Positions 1 through 9,793 of a stretch of DNA of 64,000 nt are shown in pieces (within the stretch, counting starts at the first letter, position 1; every line of letters starts with the position of its first letter). Below the pieces are notes generated by a model. That model saw only the letters and a program-made list of their open reading frames with translations, made no database searches and had not been told where the DNA came from. The position numbers and the translations under genes are program-made. This DNA comes from Deltaproteobacteria bacterium (GTDB taxonomy: Bacteria; Myxococcota_A; Polyangia; Polyangiales; Polyangiaceae): NCBI GenBank assembly GCA_016218915.1, contig JACRCQ010000074.1, forward strand, positions 124,001-188,000, read 5' to 3'.

Positions 1-1
1 T

Positions 2-1588
2 TCATCAAGTCGCACCGCCTTGCGAGCCGCGTTGGCGGGTCTCGCGCTGACTGCTGCGTGCTTCGCGCGAACGGCACAGGCTGCTGACGAAGACACGTCG
101 AAGCCGGCACCCGCTCCGGCGCCACCGGCCGAGGGAACGGCGCCTGCGGAGCCACCGGCGGCAGCCACGCCCACGCCAGCGCCTGCGAAGCCCGCGACGC
201 CCACAGCGGCTGCGGCGGCGGCCCCACCGAAGGAGGAGCCGAAGGAAGCGGCGCCCAAGAGCAATGCACCTCCGGGCGAAGAGGCGGAGGGGTTCCACTT
301 CGGCTCCTACGGCAGGGTGCGTGCAGCGACGGACATGCGAGGCGGAGGGCCGCAGTACGCCAACATCGTTGCGCACGGAAGCCGTCTGGACTCCGAGCCC
401 TACGCGGAATTGGAGCTGCGCAATACGCAGTATCCCGAAAAGGGAATGCGTCTGCGCGTGATCAGCACGCTGGCATTCGCGGGCGACCCGTTCCACTACA
501 CAGGCAAGTTCGAGACCAAGCTTGCGATCCGGAACCTGTTCGTGGACGTGCGCGGCATCGGCCTTCCTGGGCTGACGCTGTGGGCGGGCAGCAGGATGTA
601 CCGTGGGGACGACATCTACCTGCTGGACTTCTGGCCGCTGGACAACTTGAACACGGTGGGCGGGGGAGCGATCCTCGACGCGACGAAGTCCACGCGTGTC
701 CAGATCCACGTGGGCACCAACCGCCTGATCGACGGCAGCTTCCAGTATCAGGAGCGTCAGCTTCCCTCCCCCACCGGGGTAGGCTCGGTGTCGGCGCAGA
801 CCCTCAATCGCCCGCGCACGATCGTATCCGGGAAGATCACGCAGTTCTTCCCGGACAACCAGGCGCGGCAGGGGTTCAAGGTATCGCTCCACGCAGAAGG
901 GCACCTGCTGCCGTCCGGGGTTCTGGAGTCATCGACCACGACGGTGCGGTCGCCGACGTACCTTCCTGCGGACAACGGGTTCGTGATCGGGGCGCAGGCG
1001 ACACCGTACGGGTTCGGGGATCGCGACGGGTTTGCTCACCTGTTCGTGCGCTATGCGCGCGGCATCGCAGCGTACGGAGACCTATCGACGCCGTTCGGGC
1101 TCAACGGAGAGCGTCGGGCCAGCGGAGCGAGCGAGTTCCTGGTGGCTGCGGCGAGCAACTTCCAGGTGGATCGTTTCGCCGTGCTGACCGGTGCCTACCT
1201 GCGTCGGTTCAACGACGCCTCCTCGGCGGTGTATTCGGTCAACAAGTTCTGGGAGGGAATCCTGTCGGTTCGTCCCTATGTGTACACGAGCGAGCACACC
1301 GGCATCGCGGTCGAAGGCAGCTACCAGTACCGCAACGCGAACGTGCTGGACAACTGGGGCAAGCACCGCGTGCCGCAGGTGGCACGCTTCTCGCTACTGC
1401 CGTTCGTGACGCCCTGGGGATGGGGGACGTTCCGGCGCCCAATCCTGTTTGCGCTGTACACCGCGACAGCGCGCAACGAATCGGCAAGGCTGATGTACCC
1501 GACCGACGACCCGCGTTCCACCAGGAGCGTGGAGCACTACGTGGGAATCGGCGCCGAATGGTGGTTCAACTCCAGCTCGTACCCGTGA
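2..1588 (+). CDS. Maltoporin/LamB-like carbohydrate porin (5' end probably outside the window)
   Basis: Signal-peptide-like start, Pro/Ala-rich linker, then LamB-like barrel sequence (GFHFGSYGRVR..., LWAGSRMYRGDDIYLLDFWPLDNLNTVGGGA). Frame stays open to base 2; followed by GH13 and MalK genes. Confidence 0.8.
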   Translation, partial: SSSRTALRAALAGLALTAACFARTAQAADEDTSKPAPAPAPPAEGTAPAEPPAAATPTPAPAKPATPTAAAAAAPPKEEPKEAAPKSNAPPGEEAEGFHFGSYGRVRAATDMRGGGPQYANIVAHGSRLDSEPYAELELRNTQYPEKGMRLRVISTLAFAGDPFHYTGKFETKLAIRNLFVDVRGIGLPGLTLWAGSRMYRGDDIYLLDFWPLDNLNTVGGGAILDATKSTRVQIHVGTNRLIDGSFQYQERQLPSPTGVGSVSAQTLNRPRTIVSGKITQFFPDNQARQGFKVSLHAEGHLLPSGVLESSTTTVRSPTYLPADNGFVIGAQATPYGFGDRDGFAHLFVRYARGIAAYGDLSTPFGLNGERRASGASEFLVAAASNFQVDRFAVLTGAYLRRFNDASSAVYSVNKFWEGILSVRPYVYTSEHTGIAVEGSYQYRNANVLDNWGKHRVPQVARFSLLPFVTPWGWGTFRRPILFALYTATARNESARLMYPTDDPRSTRSVEHYVGIGAEWWFNSSSYP

Positions 1589-1595
1589 GCCCCTG

Positions 1596-3368
1596 ATGCG
1601 CGTGATCATCTACGAGCTGCCCGTGCGCCTGTTCACCAACGCCAATCCGAGGCGGGTGGCGCGGGGCACGCTCGCGCAGAATGGAGCGGGGCGGTTCAAC
1701 GAGATCAACGACGCAGCCTTGGAATCAATCCGAGGACTGGGGGTCACGCACATCTGGCTGGTAGGCGTGCTGCGCCAGGCGACGCTCACGTCCCATCCCG
1801 GGCTTCCCGCGGATCCTGCCGACGTGGTCAAGGGCATAGCAGGGAGCTGGTTCGCGATTCGGGACTACTACGATGTCTGCCCCGACTACGCGGAAAGCGT
1901 GCCGGCCCGGATGCAGGAGTTCGAGGCGCTGGTGCAGCGAATCCACGCGCACGGCATGAAGGTGCTGATCGATCTGGTGCCGAACCACGTCGCGCGGGGC
2001 TATCACAGCGTGGTTCGTCCTGAGCTCGACTTCGGCCTCAACGACGATCGCACGGTGTTCTTCTCGCCCCTGAACAACTTCTTCCACCTGGTGGATCCGA
2101 CAGGGCAGCGTCTGAGCATCACCCCACCGGAACGCTGGAAGCTGGAGGGCATGACTGGCACCTTCGAGCTGGAGGACGGCGAAGGGGACCACGTTCCGCG
2201 GGCGACGGGGAACAACCAGACCAGCGCGCAGCTCGGGGCATTCGACTGGTACGACACGGTCAAGCTCAACTATGGATACAACTTCGTCACCACGGAGAAG
2301 CGGTTCGATCCGATTCCGAGCACGTGGTGGAAGATGGACGAGATCATCGAGTACTGGCAGGGCAAGGGGGTAGACGGGTTCCGGTGCGACTTTGCGCACT
2401 GGATCCCGGTGGAGTTCTGGAGGTTCGCGATCGGGCGGGCGCGGGCGCGCAATCGCGACGCGTATCTTCTGGCCGAGGCATTCGACGCCTGGGACGCGGT
2501 GCCTGGCTACTCGAAGGCAGCGATGATCGAGGCGGGATTCGACGCAGTCTACGACGACGCGGCGTTCCGGACGGTCAAGCGGGTTGCGCAGGGGGTGGGC
2601 TGGGCGAACGATCTCGACCTGCTGCTGGATGCAAGCACCTTTGCCACGCATCTCGTCCGCTACACGGAGAACCATGACGAGCGCCGGGCAGCTTCGCCGG
2701 TGGTGCAGAACGTCGATCCGCTCCAATCCGGATTCGGCTCCGCACGGGGGGGGCTGGCCGCGAGCCAGGCGCTTTGGCTGGCCGGCCGGGGACCGATCCT
2801 GCTGCAGGCGGGCCAGGAGCTGGGCGAAGCGGGGGCGGATCAAGAAGGGTATTCCGGTGCTGACGGGCGCACGTCGATCTTCGACTACTGGTCATTGCCC
2901 AAGCTGATGGCCTGGTCGAATGGCGGCCAATGGGACGCCGGGGGCTGCAGCTGGGCAGAGCGCCAGTGCCGCCGGTGCTATGCGCGGCTGCTGGAGGTCG
3001 CGCGAAGGGTCGAGTTCGCCGAAGGGGGCGTCTACGGGTTGAACCACGCGAATCGGCACGAGCAGGGCTTCGGGGGGCACGGTCGATGGCTCTGGAGCCA
3101 CTTGCGATGGCTACCCAACAGCGCCTCTCTGTCGGTCGTGAACCTGTCGAGCAGCGAGTCGTTCGAATCGCGGGTGAAGATCCCGCGTGAAGCGCAGCGT
3201 CTGGCCGGCTGGCCTGACCTGGGTACGGCCTTGTTCGAGCCGCTGTGCGAATGCGGCAAGCGCGTGAGCCTTTCCTTGTCCGACCTCGCGGAAGACGGGC
3301 TGCCAGTTGCAGTCCCTGCATCGACCGGCGAGGTGTTCAGCATCACAGTCCGTGGAGGATCATCATGA
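1596..3368 (+). CDS. GH13 alpha-amylase-family glycosidase, no evident signal peptide (probably cytoplasmic)
   Basis: GH13 motifs: LIDLVPNHV, VDGFRCDFAHW, YLLAEAFD, YTENHDE. Confidence 0.85.
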   Translation: MRVIIYELPVRLFTNANPRRVARGTLAQNGAGRFNEINDAALESIRGLGVTHIWLVGVLRQATLTSHPGLPADPADVVKGIAGSWFAIRDYYDVCPDYAESVPARMQEFEALVQRIHAHGMKVLIDLVPNHVARGYHSVVRPELDFGLNDDRTVFFSPLNNFFHLVDPTGQRLSITPPERWKLEGMTGTFELEDGEGDHVPRATGNNQTSAQLGAFDWYDTVKLNYGYNFVTTEKRFDPIPSTWWKMDEIIEYWQGKGVDGFRCDFAHWIPVEFWRFAIGRARARNRDAYLLAEAFDAWDAVPGYSKAAMIEAGFDAVYDDAAFRTVKRVAQGVGWANDLDLLLDASTFATHLVRYTENHDERRAASPVVQNVDPLQSGFGSARGGLAASQALWLAGRGPILLQAGQELGEAGADQEGYSGADGRTSIFDYWSLPKLMAWSNGGQWDAGGCSWAERQCRRCYARLLEVARRVEFAEGGVYGLNHANRHEQGFGGHGRWLWSHLRWLPNSASLSVVNLSSSESFESRVKIPREAQRLAGWPDLGTALFEPLCECGKRVSLSLSDLAEDGLPVAVPASTGEVFSITVRGGSS

Positions 3369-5269
3369 GGGCCTGGTTGAAACGGTGCGTGGTCCCTTCT
3401 GCCCTGATCGCGGCATGCCTGCCGATCGGCGCCTGCTTCAGCCTGAACGACATGGACCAGGACGTGAAGCACGAGAATCTGGTGCAGGACTGGCGCGACG
3501 AGATGATCTACCAGATCCTGACGGACCGCTTCGCAAACGGGGACACGTCGAACGACTGGGGCCTGCATCCGGGCGACCCGGCTCGCTACCACGGTGGCGA
3601 CTGGAAGGGGATCGAGGATCACCTCGACTACGTGGAGGCGCTCGGCGTGACCACGATCTGGATCTCGCCGATCGTCAAGAACGTGGATTCGGATGCGAGC
3701 ATCGACGGCTACCACGGGTACTGGACGCAGGACTTCACGGCGCTCAATCCGCACTTCGGGGACATGGCGGCGCTGCGGTCGATGGTGAAGGCTGCGCACG
3801 CGCGCAACATCAAGGTCGTGCTCGACATCGTGACGAACCACATCGGGCAGGCATTCTTCTACGACATCAACGGCAACGGCGTTCCGGACGAGGCGGTGTG
3901 GGGAGGCGGCTACTACGGGGCAGAGGGGCCTCATCCCCTCGAGCACCGGATGGAATACGACCCGGACTTCGAGGAGCCCTACGTCAAGGCGCGCACGTCG
4001 CTCGGGGAAGCGGGACCTGCGCCGATCATCTTCGTGTACGACGCAGCCAGCAACCACATACCTCCCCTATGCGATGGCTGTCCGGATCCGGGGCTCTTCC
4101 TGCGACGCGAGGCCTATCATCTGCAGGGGCGGGTATGGAATTGGGGGCGCGACGAGTGCTGCTACTACCGCAACAACGGGCTGCCGGTGCCCCCGAACTT
4201 CAATTGCGACCCGGTCAAGGACCTGTCGTCGATCGTGTGCGACCAGGTGCCCCATGGAGACTTCCCCGGCGGGCTCAAGGATCTCAACACGGAGAACCCG
4301 GCGGTGCGCGAGGCGCTGCAGTACGCGTTCCGCAGGTGGATGAAGCTGGTGGACTTCGATGGATTCCGCATCGACACCCTCAAGCACGTGGAGCACGACT
4401 TCTGGAAGGACTTCGCACCCAAGATCCGCGCGTATGCCAAGGACTTGGGCAAGCAGAAGTTCCTGATGTTCGGCGAAGCCTTCACCGGCTTCGACCCGAT
4501 GCTGGGAAGCTACGTGGCGCCGGGCGAGGTCGACAGCGTGTTCTACTTCTCGCAGAAGTACACGGTGTTCGATGGGGTCTTCAAGGGCAAGGCGCCCACG
4601 TCCAATGCGCGTCAGCTGCTGCGCGACGACCGCGCTGCCAACTACGACGCAGTGAATCCGCTGGAGCAGGTCGATGGCGCGGGACAGCCGCCGTCGAAAA
4701 TCCTGGTCAACTTCCTGGACAACCACGACGTGGCGCGCTTCCTGTACGGCGAGCCGAGCCTGGTGGCCCTGCGACAGGCGCTGGCGTTCCTGTACACGGA
4801 GGACGGTATCCCGTGCATGTACTACGGCACAGAGCAGAACTTCGCGGGAGGGAATGATCCGGCCAACCGCGAAGATCTCTGGGCCACGAGCTTCTCCACG
4901 AGCGGCGATACGTTCCAGTACATCCGGAGCCTGACGGCGCTCCGAAAGCAGCACGATGCGCTTCGACGCGGGGACATGACGTTCCGTCTCGAGGACCGTG
5001 CGGGGCCGGGAATCCTCGCCTTCGAGCGATCGACGGGCAACGAGCGGGTGCTCGTGGTGTTCAACACGCACGACACCGAGGCGCGGGATACGGTCGGCAA
5101 CAAGCCCGACGATGCTCCGAACGCGCCTACGGGGGCGATGGTGGTCGGATTCGGCGACGGAACGGTGCTCAAGGACGTGCTCGGCGGGGCGGCGCCGGTC
5201 ACGGTGGGAGCGGGCAGCACCCTGCAGTTCTCCATGGGACCGCGTGAAGTCCGCGTGCTTGTGCAGTAG
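3365..5269 (+). CDS. GH13 alpha-amylase lipoprotein
   Basis: ATG at 3365 overlaps the upstream stop (ATGA). Lipobox-like IGAC; GH13 motifs FDGFRIDTLKH, FGEAF, FLDNHD. Confidence 0.87.
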   Translation: MRAWLKRCVVPSALIAACLPIGACFSLNDMDQDVKHENLVQDWRDEMIYQILTDRFANGDTSNDWGLHPGDPARYHGGDWKGIEDHLDYVEALGVTTIWISPIVKNVDSDASIDGYHGYWTQDFTALNPHFGDMAALRSMVKAAHARNIKVVLDIVTNHIGQAFFYDINGNGVPDEAVWGGGYYGAEGPHPLEHRMEYDPDFEEPYVKARTSLGEAGPAPIIFVYDAASNHIPPLCDGCPDPGLFLRREAYHLQGRVWNWGRDECCYYRNNGLPVPPNFNCDPVKDLSSIVCDQVPHGDFPGGLKDLNTENPAVREALQYAFRRWMKLVDFDGFRIDTLKHVEHDFWKDFAPKIRAYAKDLGKQKFLMFGEAFTGFDPMLGSYVAPGEVDSVFYFSQKYTVFDGVFKGKAPTSNARQLLRDDRAANYDAVNPLEQVDGAGQPPSKILVNFLDNHDVARFLYGEPSLVALRQALAFLYTEDGIPCMYYGTEQNFAGGNDPANREDLWATSFSTSGDTFQYIRSLTALRKQHDALRRGDMTFRLEDRAGPGILAFERSTGNERVLVVFNTHDTEARDTVGNKPDDAPNAPTGAMVVGFGDGTVLKDVLGGAAPVTVGAGSTLQFSMGPREVRVLVQ

Positions 5270-5287
5270 TCGAGGAGCATCCACACC

Positions 5288-6385
5288 GTGGCAAGCGTTC
5301 GAATCATCGACATCAAGAAGGCGCTCGACAAGAACCCGATCCTCAAGGGCATCAGCCTGGAGATCGCCGACGGCGAGCTGGTGGTGCTGGTGGGCCCGTC
5401 AGGGTGCGGGAAGTCGACCTTGCTGCGCACGCTTGCGGGGCTGGAGATCCCCGACTCCGGCGAGATCTGGATCGGGGATCGCAGGGTGGACAGCCTCGAG
5501 CCGCGCGATCGGAACATCGCGATGGTGTTCCAGTCCTATGCGCTCTATCCCCACATGAACGTGAAGGCCAATCTCGCGTTCGCGCTCAAGCTGCGGGGAG
5601 AGGCCGAGGCAGGGATCGACAAGCGCGTGCGGGAGGTGGCTTCGATGCTCGGCATCGAGTCGTTCCTCGAGCGCTACCCGCGCCAGCTCTCCGGAGGCCA
5701 GAGGCAGCGCGTGGCCATGGGCCGAGCGCTCGTTCGCGAAGCGGACGTCTTCCTGCTCGACGAGCCTCTGTCGAATCTCGATGCCGCGCTTCGAACGCAG
5801 ACGCGGGTCGAGATCAAGAAGCTGCACAACAAGCTGAAGGCCACGATGATCTACGTGACTCACGACCAGGTGGAGGCCATGACCATGGCAGACCGGCTGG
5901 TGGTGCTGCGCGCGGGCGAGATCATGCAGGTGGGGTCGCCTGCGGACCTGTACGACCGGCCAGCCAACGCGTTCGTCGCGACGTTCCTGGGTAGTCCGCC
6001 GATGAACCTTCTGCGATGCAAGGTGGACGGCACCCGGATCAAGTCCGAGGGGATCGACCTGCCATGCCCGCAGGAAGCGCGGAGCCACAGGGACGTCATC
6101 GTGGGGCTTCGTCCCCATGATCTCATTGCGAGCCTGGACGAAGCTGCCGGCGCGGGCGCGGTGGAAGAAGGGGACGGCACGGTGTTCGCGACGGTGGATG
6201 CGATTGAGCCGTTGGGGTGGGACGCGAACGTGCATTTCCACGTATCGGTGGAGAAGATCGTTGCGCGATTCGAGGCGTCACAGGCGCGAAAGCTGCGAGA
6301 GGGGCAAGGGCTGCGGCTGCGCGTGCCTGCGGCCTCGGCGCACATCTTCGAGGCGACGACGGAGCAGGCGATCTGCCACGGGTAG
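5288..6385 (+). CDS. ABC transporter ATP-binding protein, MalK/UgpC family
   Basis: Walker A GPSGCGKST, signature LSGGQRQRVAMGRALVR, Walker B VFLLDEPLSNLDA, H-loop YVTHDQVEAMTMAD, C-terminal TOBE-like region. Confidence 0.92.
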   Translation: MASVRIIDIKKALDKNPILKGISLEIADGELVVLVGPSGCGKSTLLRTLAGLEIPDSGEIWIGDRRVDSLEPRDRNIAMVFQSYALYPHMNVKANLAFALKLRGEAEAGIDKRVREVASMLGIESFLERYPRQLSGGQRQRVAMGRALVREADVFLLDEPLSNLDAALRTQTRVEIKKLHNKLKATMIYVTHDQVEAMTMADRLVVLRAGEIMQVGSPADLYDRPANAFVATFLGSPPMNLLRCKVDGTRIKSEGIDLPCPQEARSHRDVIVGLRPHDLIASLDEAAGAGAVEEGDGTVFATVDAIEPLGWDANVHFHVSVEKIVARFEASQARKLREGQGLRLRVPAASAHIFEATTEQAICHG

Positions 6386-6560
6386 GCTGTCCGGCGGTCT
6401 CGCGCCATTGCCACGAATTCGTTGCCGCTTGATTTCTCCGGGTCGTTCAGCTCCGATGGGGACGCAGGACGCATGCGGGTCGCGGCGATTGACCGCCTCG
6501 GGTCGGTGCGGTTGTCCAACTTGAGCGCCGAGCAGCGTTGGCGCACGAAGGTGATCCTTC

Positions 6561-9500
6561 ATGACGAGCTTGATTGGCAAATGGGTTGTGGCGCGGGGGC
6601 GTGTCGCATGGCCGTTGGTAGTGGCGGCTTTGGTTCTCGTGGGCTGCGGCTCGGATTCTCCATCCGAATCGCCGGCAGGAGGCAACCCCGCTGTCTGCAC
6701 CGGGGGCAAGACGGCCTGCGGCTCGGTCTGCTCGTCCATCGACAAGGATCCGGCGCATTGTGGCTCCTGCGGCGTCAGCTGCGACGTCGGCAGCGTGTGC
6801 TCACGCGGAGCATGCGCGGTGACCTGCCAGGCCGCTCTGACCGACTGCAACGGATCGTGCTCGAATCTCAAGACGGATCGAGAGGATTGCGGCGCCTGCG
6901 GTAACGCCTGTGCCGAGGGGCAGGTCTGCTCGGCCGGCACCTGCGCCTTGTCATGCCAGGAAGGTTTGCTCAACTGCAGCGGCATCTGCGCGGACATCCT
7001 GACGGACCGCGACAACTGCGGCGCGTGCGGCAAGGCCTGCGGGTCCGGGCTGGTTTGCTCGGCTGGTGTCTGCGCGCCCACCTGCCAGAAGGAGCTCGAG
7101 GAGTGCGCAGGGCTGTGCGTCAACACGCACACCAGCATCGACCACTGCGGAGGGTGCGGCAAAGCCTGCGCCAAGGGCCAGGTCTGCTCCGCGGGCACCT
7201 GCGCGCTCAGCTGCCAGAAGCAGCTCACCAACTGCAAGGGAATCTGCGCAAGCCTGCAGAGCGACAACTTCAACTGCGGAGCATGCGGCAACGCCTGCGA
7301 GGCCGGCCATGTCTGCTCGGCCGGCGTATGTGCGGTCACCTGCCAGACCGGGCTCGACGTATGCGACGGCGTATGCGCCAATCTCGACAACGACAATCTG
7401 CACTGCGGCGCGTGCGGGAACGTGTGTGCGAGCGGGAAGATCTGCTCGGCGGGCAGCTGCGAGCTGTCCTGTGCCACGGGGCTGACGGAGTGCAACAGCT
7501 TCTGCGTGGACACCAAGACCAGCCGCGAGAATTGCGGAGGGTGCGGCCATGCCTGCAACGAGGGCGAGATCTGCTCGGCGGGCGCCTGCAAGGTCACCTG
7601 CCAGTCCGGGCTCACGGAGTGCTCGGGCACCTGCGTGAACCTCAAGACGAGCCTGGATCACTGCGGCTCGTGCTCGAATGCCTGCCCCTCGGGCGAGGTG
7701 TGCTCCAACGGGACGTGCCAGGTCAGCTGCCAGGTCGGCCTGACCCAATGCAGCGGCACGTGCGTGAGCCTTGCGAGCGACAACGCCAATTGCGGCGCCT
7801 GCGCCAAGGCGTGCGGAGCGGGCGAGCTCTGCTCCAACGGCACGTGCAGCGTCACCTGCCAGCAGGGGCTCCACGAATGCTCGGGAATCTGCGTGAACCT
7901 GGGCACCGACCACCTGAACTGCGGTGCGTGCGGCACCCAGTGCGAGGCTGGCGAGGTCTGCTCGGCTGGATCGTGCGCATTGAGCTGCCAGCAGACGCTC
8001 ACGAACTGCTCTGGCACATGCGTGAATCTCCAGACGGACAATGCCAGCTGCGGAACCTGCGGCAACGGCTGCACGGCGGGAGAGGTGTGCTCCAAGGGCG
8101 TGTGCGGGGTGAGCTGCCAGCAAGGGCTCACCGATTGCTCCGGGCTGTGCGTCAATCTCCAGAGCGACCTGCAGAACTGCGGGGTGTGCGGGACCAAGTG
8201 CGCCGCGGGCGAGGTCTGCTCTGCCGGGACCTGTGCTCTGAGCTGCCAGCAGACCCTCACGGACTGCTCCGGCCTGTGCGTGAACACCAAGAGCGATCCC
8301 CAGCACTGCGGCGACTGCTCGGTGGCGTGCAGCCCCGGGCAGTACTGCTCCGACGGCTTGTGCGCATTGAACTGCCAGCAGAACCTCAGCGACTGCAACG
8401 GGTACTGCGTCAACCTCCAGAACGACCCCTTCAACTGCGGCCAATGCGAGAATCCCTGCAACGTCGGTGAGCTGTGCTCCTCCGGCGTGTGCGCCGTGAC
8501 TTGCCAGGCTCAGCTCCAGGATTGCAGCGGTCTGTGCGTCAACCTGCAGACCGACAACACCAACTGCGGCGCGTGCGGGACCGTCTGCCCGCTGGGCCAG
8601 GTGTGCTCGGCCGGTGCGTGCTCGCTGACCTGCCAGACAGGCTTGAGCAAGTGCGGCGCAACGTGCGCGAACCTGCAGACCGACAACGCCAACTGCGGCT
8701 CATGCGGAAACACCTGCGGCCTCGGGCAGGCCTGCTCGCTCGGCGTCTGCTCGCTTACATGCCAGTCAGGGCTGCAGAAGTGCGGCCCCATGTGCACCAA
8801 CACGCAGACCGACAACGTCAATTGCGGCAGCTGCGGGAATGCGTGCTCACCGGGTGAATCGTGCCAGTCGGGCCTCTGCAAGGTCACGTGCCAGACAGGC
8901 ATGACCCAGTGCGCCGGCCTGTGCACTGACACGCAGAACGACGATGCGAACTGCGGGGCGTGCGGGAACGTCTGCCCCGCGTACGACTACTGCACGGCAG
9001 GGGCGTGCACGACCATCCCCACCGTCAATCTCACGCTGAGCTCAGACACCTCGGCCTACAACGTGTTCACCGCAGCCTCGAGCCCCACGACGCCCGTGAA
9101 CGTCACGCTCACGATCAACGCGGGTGTGACGGTGAGTGCGGCCACGCAGGGCGGGACCGCGATATTCTCCGGCGCCTTGCGGATGGGCTCGACGCTCACG
9201 ATCGTCAACAGCGGCCTGATAGCGGGCGGCGGTGGCAACGGCGGCAAGGGCGCGAGCGTGACCGGGTGCCCCACGTGGGTCCCAGGCACGGTAGGAACGG
9301 CGGGGGGCAATGCGATCGACACGGTAGTCCCGCTTTTCGTGTTCAACTACGGAATCGTGCGTCCGGGCGGCGGCGGTGGCGGAGGCGGCGGCACGACGAG
9401 CATCGCGGCCTATCTCGGAGGAGGAGGCGGCGGTGGTGCGGGCATTCCTGCGGGTCTTGCGGGACCAGCGGGGACGCTGAATGGCTGCTACTCGAGCTAC

Positions 9501-9734
9501 AGCGGATACCCGGGAGCGGCTGGCACGGCCACGCTGGGAGGCACGGGCGGAAACCAGTACAACAACGCACAAAGCGGTGGAAAGGGCGGCGATCCCGGAA
9601 TCGCCGGCTCCAGCGGTGTCAACAGCTCCCCTGGGCTCGGCGGCCTGCCCGGCCTGCGCGTCAGGCACCACGGGCAGGTCACGATGTTCCAGAACATCAG
9701 TGGCGGGACCAGCGCTGGCGCTGACGGAGTGTGA
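6561..9734 (+). CDS. Secreted lipoprotein with 18 tandem 43-aa 8-Cys repeats and a poly-Gly C-terminal domain
   Basis: Lipobox VLVGC; repeat consensus CQxGLxxCxGxCVNLxTDxxNCGxCGxxCxxGEVCSxGxCxxS; C-terminal NSGLIAGGGGNGGKG / GIVRPGGGGGGGGG. Confidence 0.85.
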   Translation: MTSLIGKWVVARGRVAWPLVVAALVLVGCGSDSPSESPAGGNPAVCTGGKTACGSVCSSIDKDPAHCGSCGVSCDVGSVCSRGACAVTCQAALTDCNGSCSNLKTDREDCGACGNACAEGQVCSAGTCALSCQEGLLNCSGICADILTDRDNCGACGKACGSGLVCSAGVCAPTCQKELEECAGLCVNTHTSIDHCGGCGKACAKGQVCSAGTCALSCQKQLTNCKGICASLQSDNFNCGACGNACEAGHVCSAGVCAVTCQTGLDVCDGVCANLDNDNLHCGACGNVCASGKICSAGSCELSCATGLTECNSFCVDTKTSRENCGGCGHACNEGEICSAGACKVTCQSGLTECSGTCVNLKTSLDHCGSCSNACPSGEVCSNGTCQVSCQVGLTQCSGTCVSLASDNANCGACAKACGAGELCSNGTCSVTCQQGLHECSGICVNLGTDHLNCGACGTQCEAGEVCSAGSCALSCQQTLTNCSGTCVNLQTDNASCGTCGNGCTAGEVCSKGVCGVSCQQGLTDCSGLCVNLQSDLQNCGVCGTKCAAGEVCSAGTCALSCQQTLTDCSGLCVNTKSDPQHCGDCSVACSPGQYCSDGLCALNCQQNLSDCNGYCVNLQNDPFNCGQCENPCNVGELCSSGVCAVTCQAQLQDCSGLCVNLQTDNTNCGACGTVCPLGQVCSAGACSLTCQTGLSKCGATCANLQTDNANCGSCGNTCGLGQACSLGVCSLTCQSGLQKCGPMCTNTQTDNVNCGSCGNACSPGESCQSGLCKVTCQTGMTQCAGLCTDTQNDDANCGACGNVCPAYDYCTAGACTTIPTVNLTLSSDTSAYNVFTAASSPTTPVNVTLTINAGVTVSAATQGGTAIFSGALRMGSTLTIVNSGLIAGGGGNGGKGASVTGCPTWVPGTVGTAGGNAIDTVVPLFVFNYGIVRPGGGGGGGGGTTSIAAYLGGGGGGGAGIPAGLAGPAGTLNGCYSSYSGYPGAAGTATLGGTGGNQYNNAQSGGKGGDPGIAGSSGVNSSPGLGGLPGLRVRHHGQVTMFQNISGGTSAGADGV
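6696..9017 (+). repeat. 18 x 129-bp in-frame tandem repeat (43 aa each, no indels)
   Basis: Cys positions 1,8,12,22,25,29,35,40 recur without register slip from codon 46 to codon 819; 18 x 129 = 2322 bp. Confidence 0.9.
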
Positions 9735-9793
9735 CGAGATCCCCGCCAACGAGGCTGGATCCCAACGCGGGCATTGACGGCTGACGTTGGCTG

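Noticed and set aside
6278-8461. Large minus-strand ORFs (6278-7645, 6951-8444, 7658-8461) with apparent repeats such as WQLSAQVPAEQTSP
   Set aside because: Periodicity is inherited from the 129-bp Cys repeats on the plus strand; no start/RBS context or domain.
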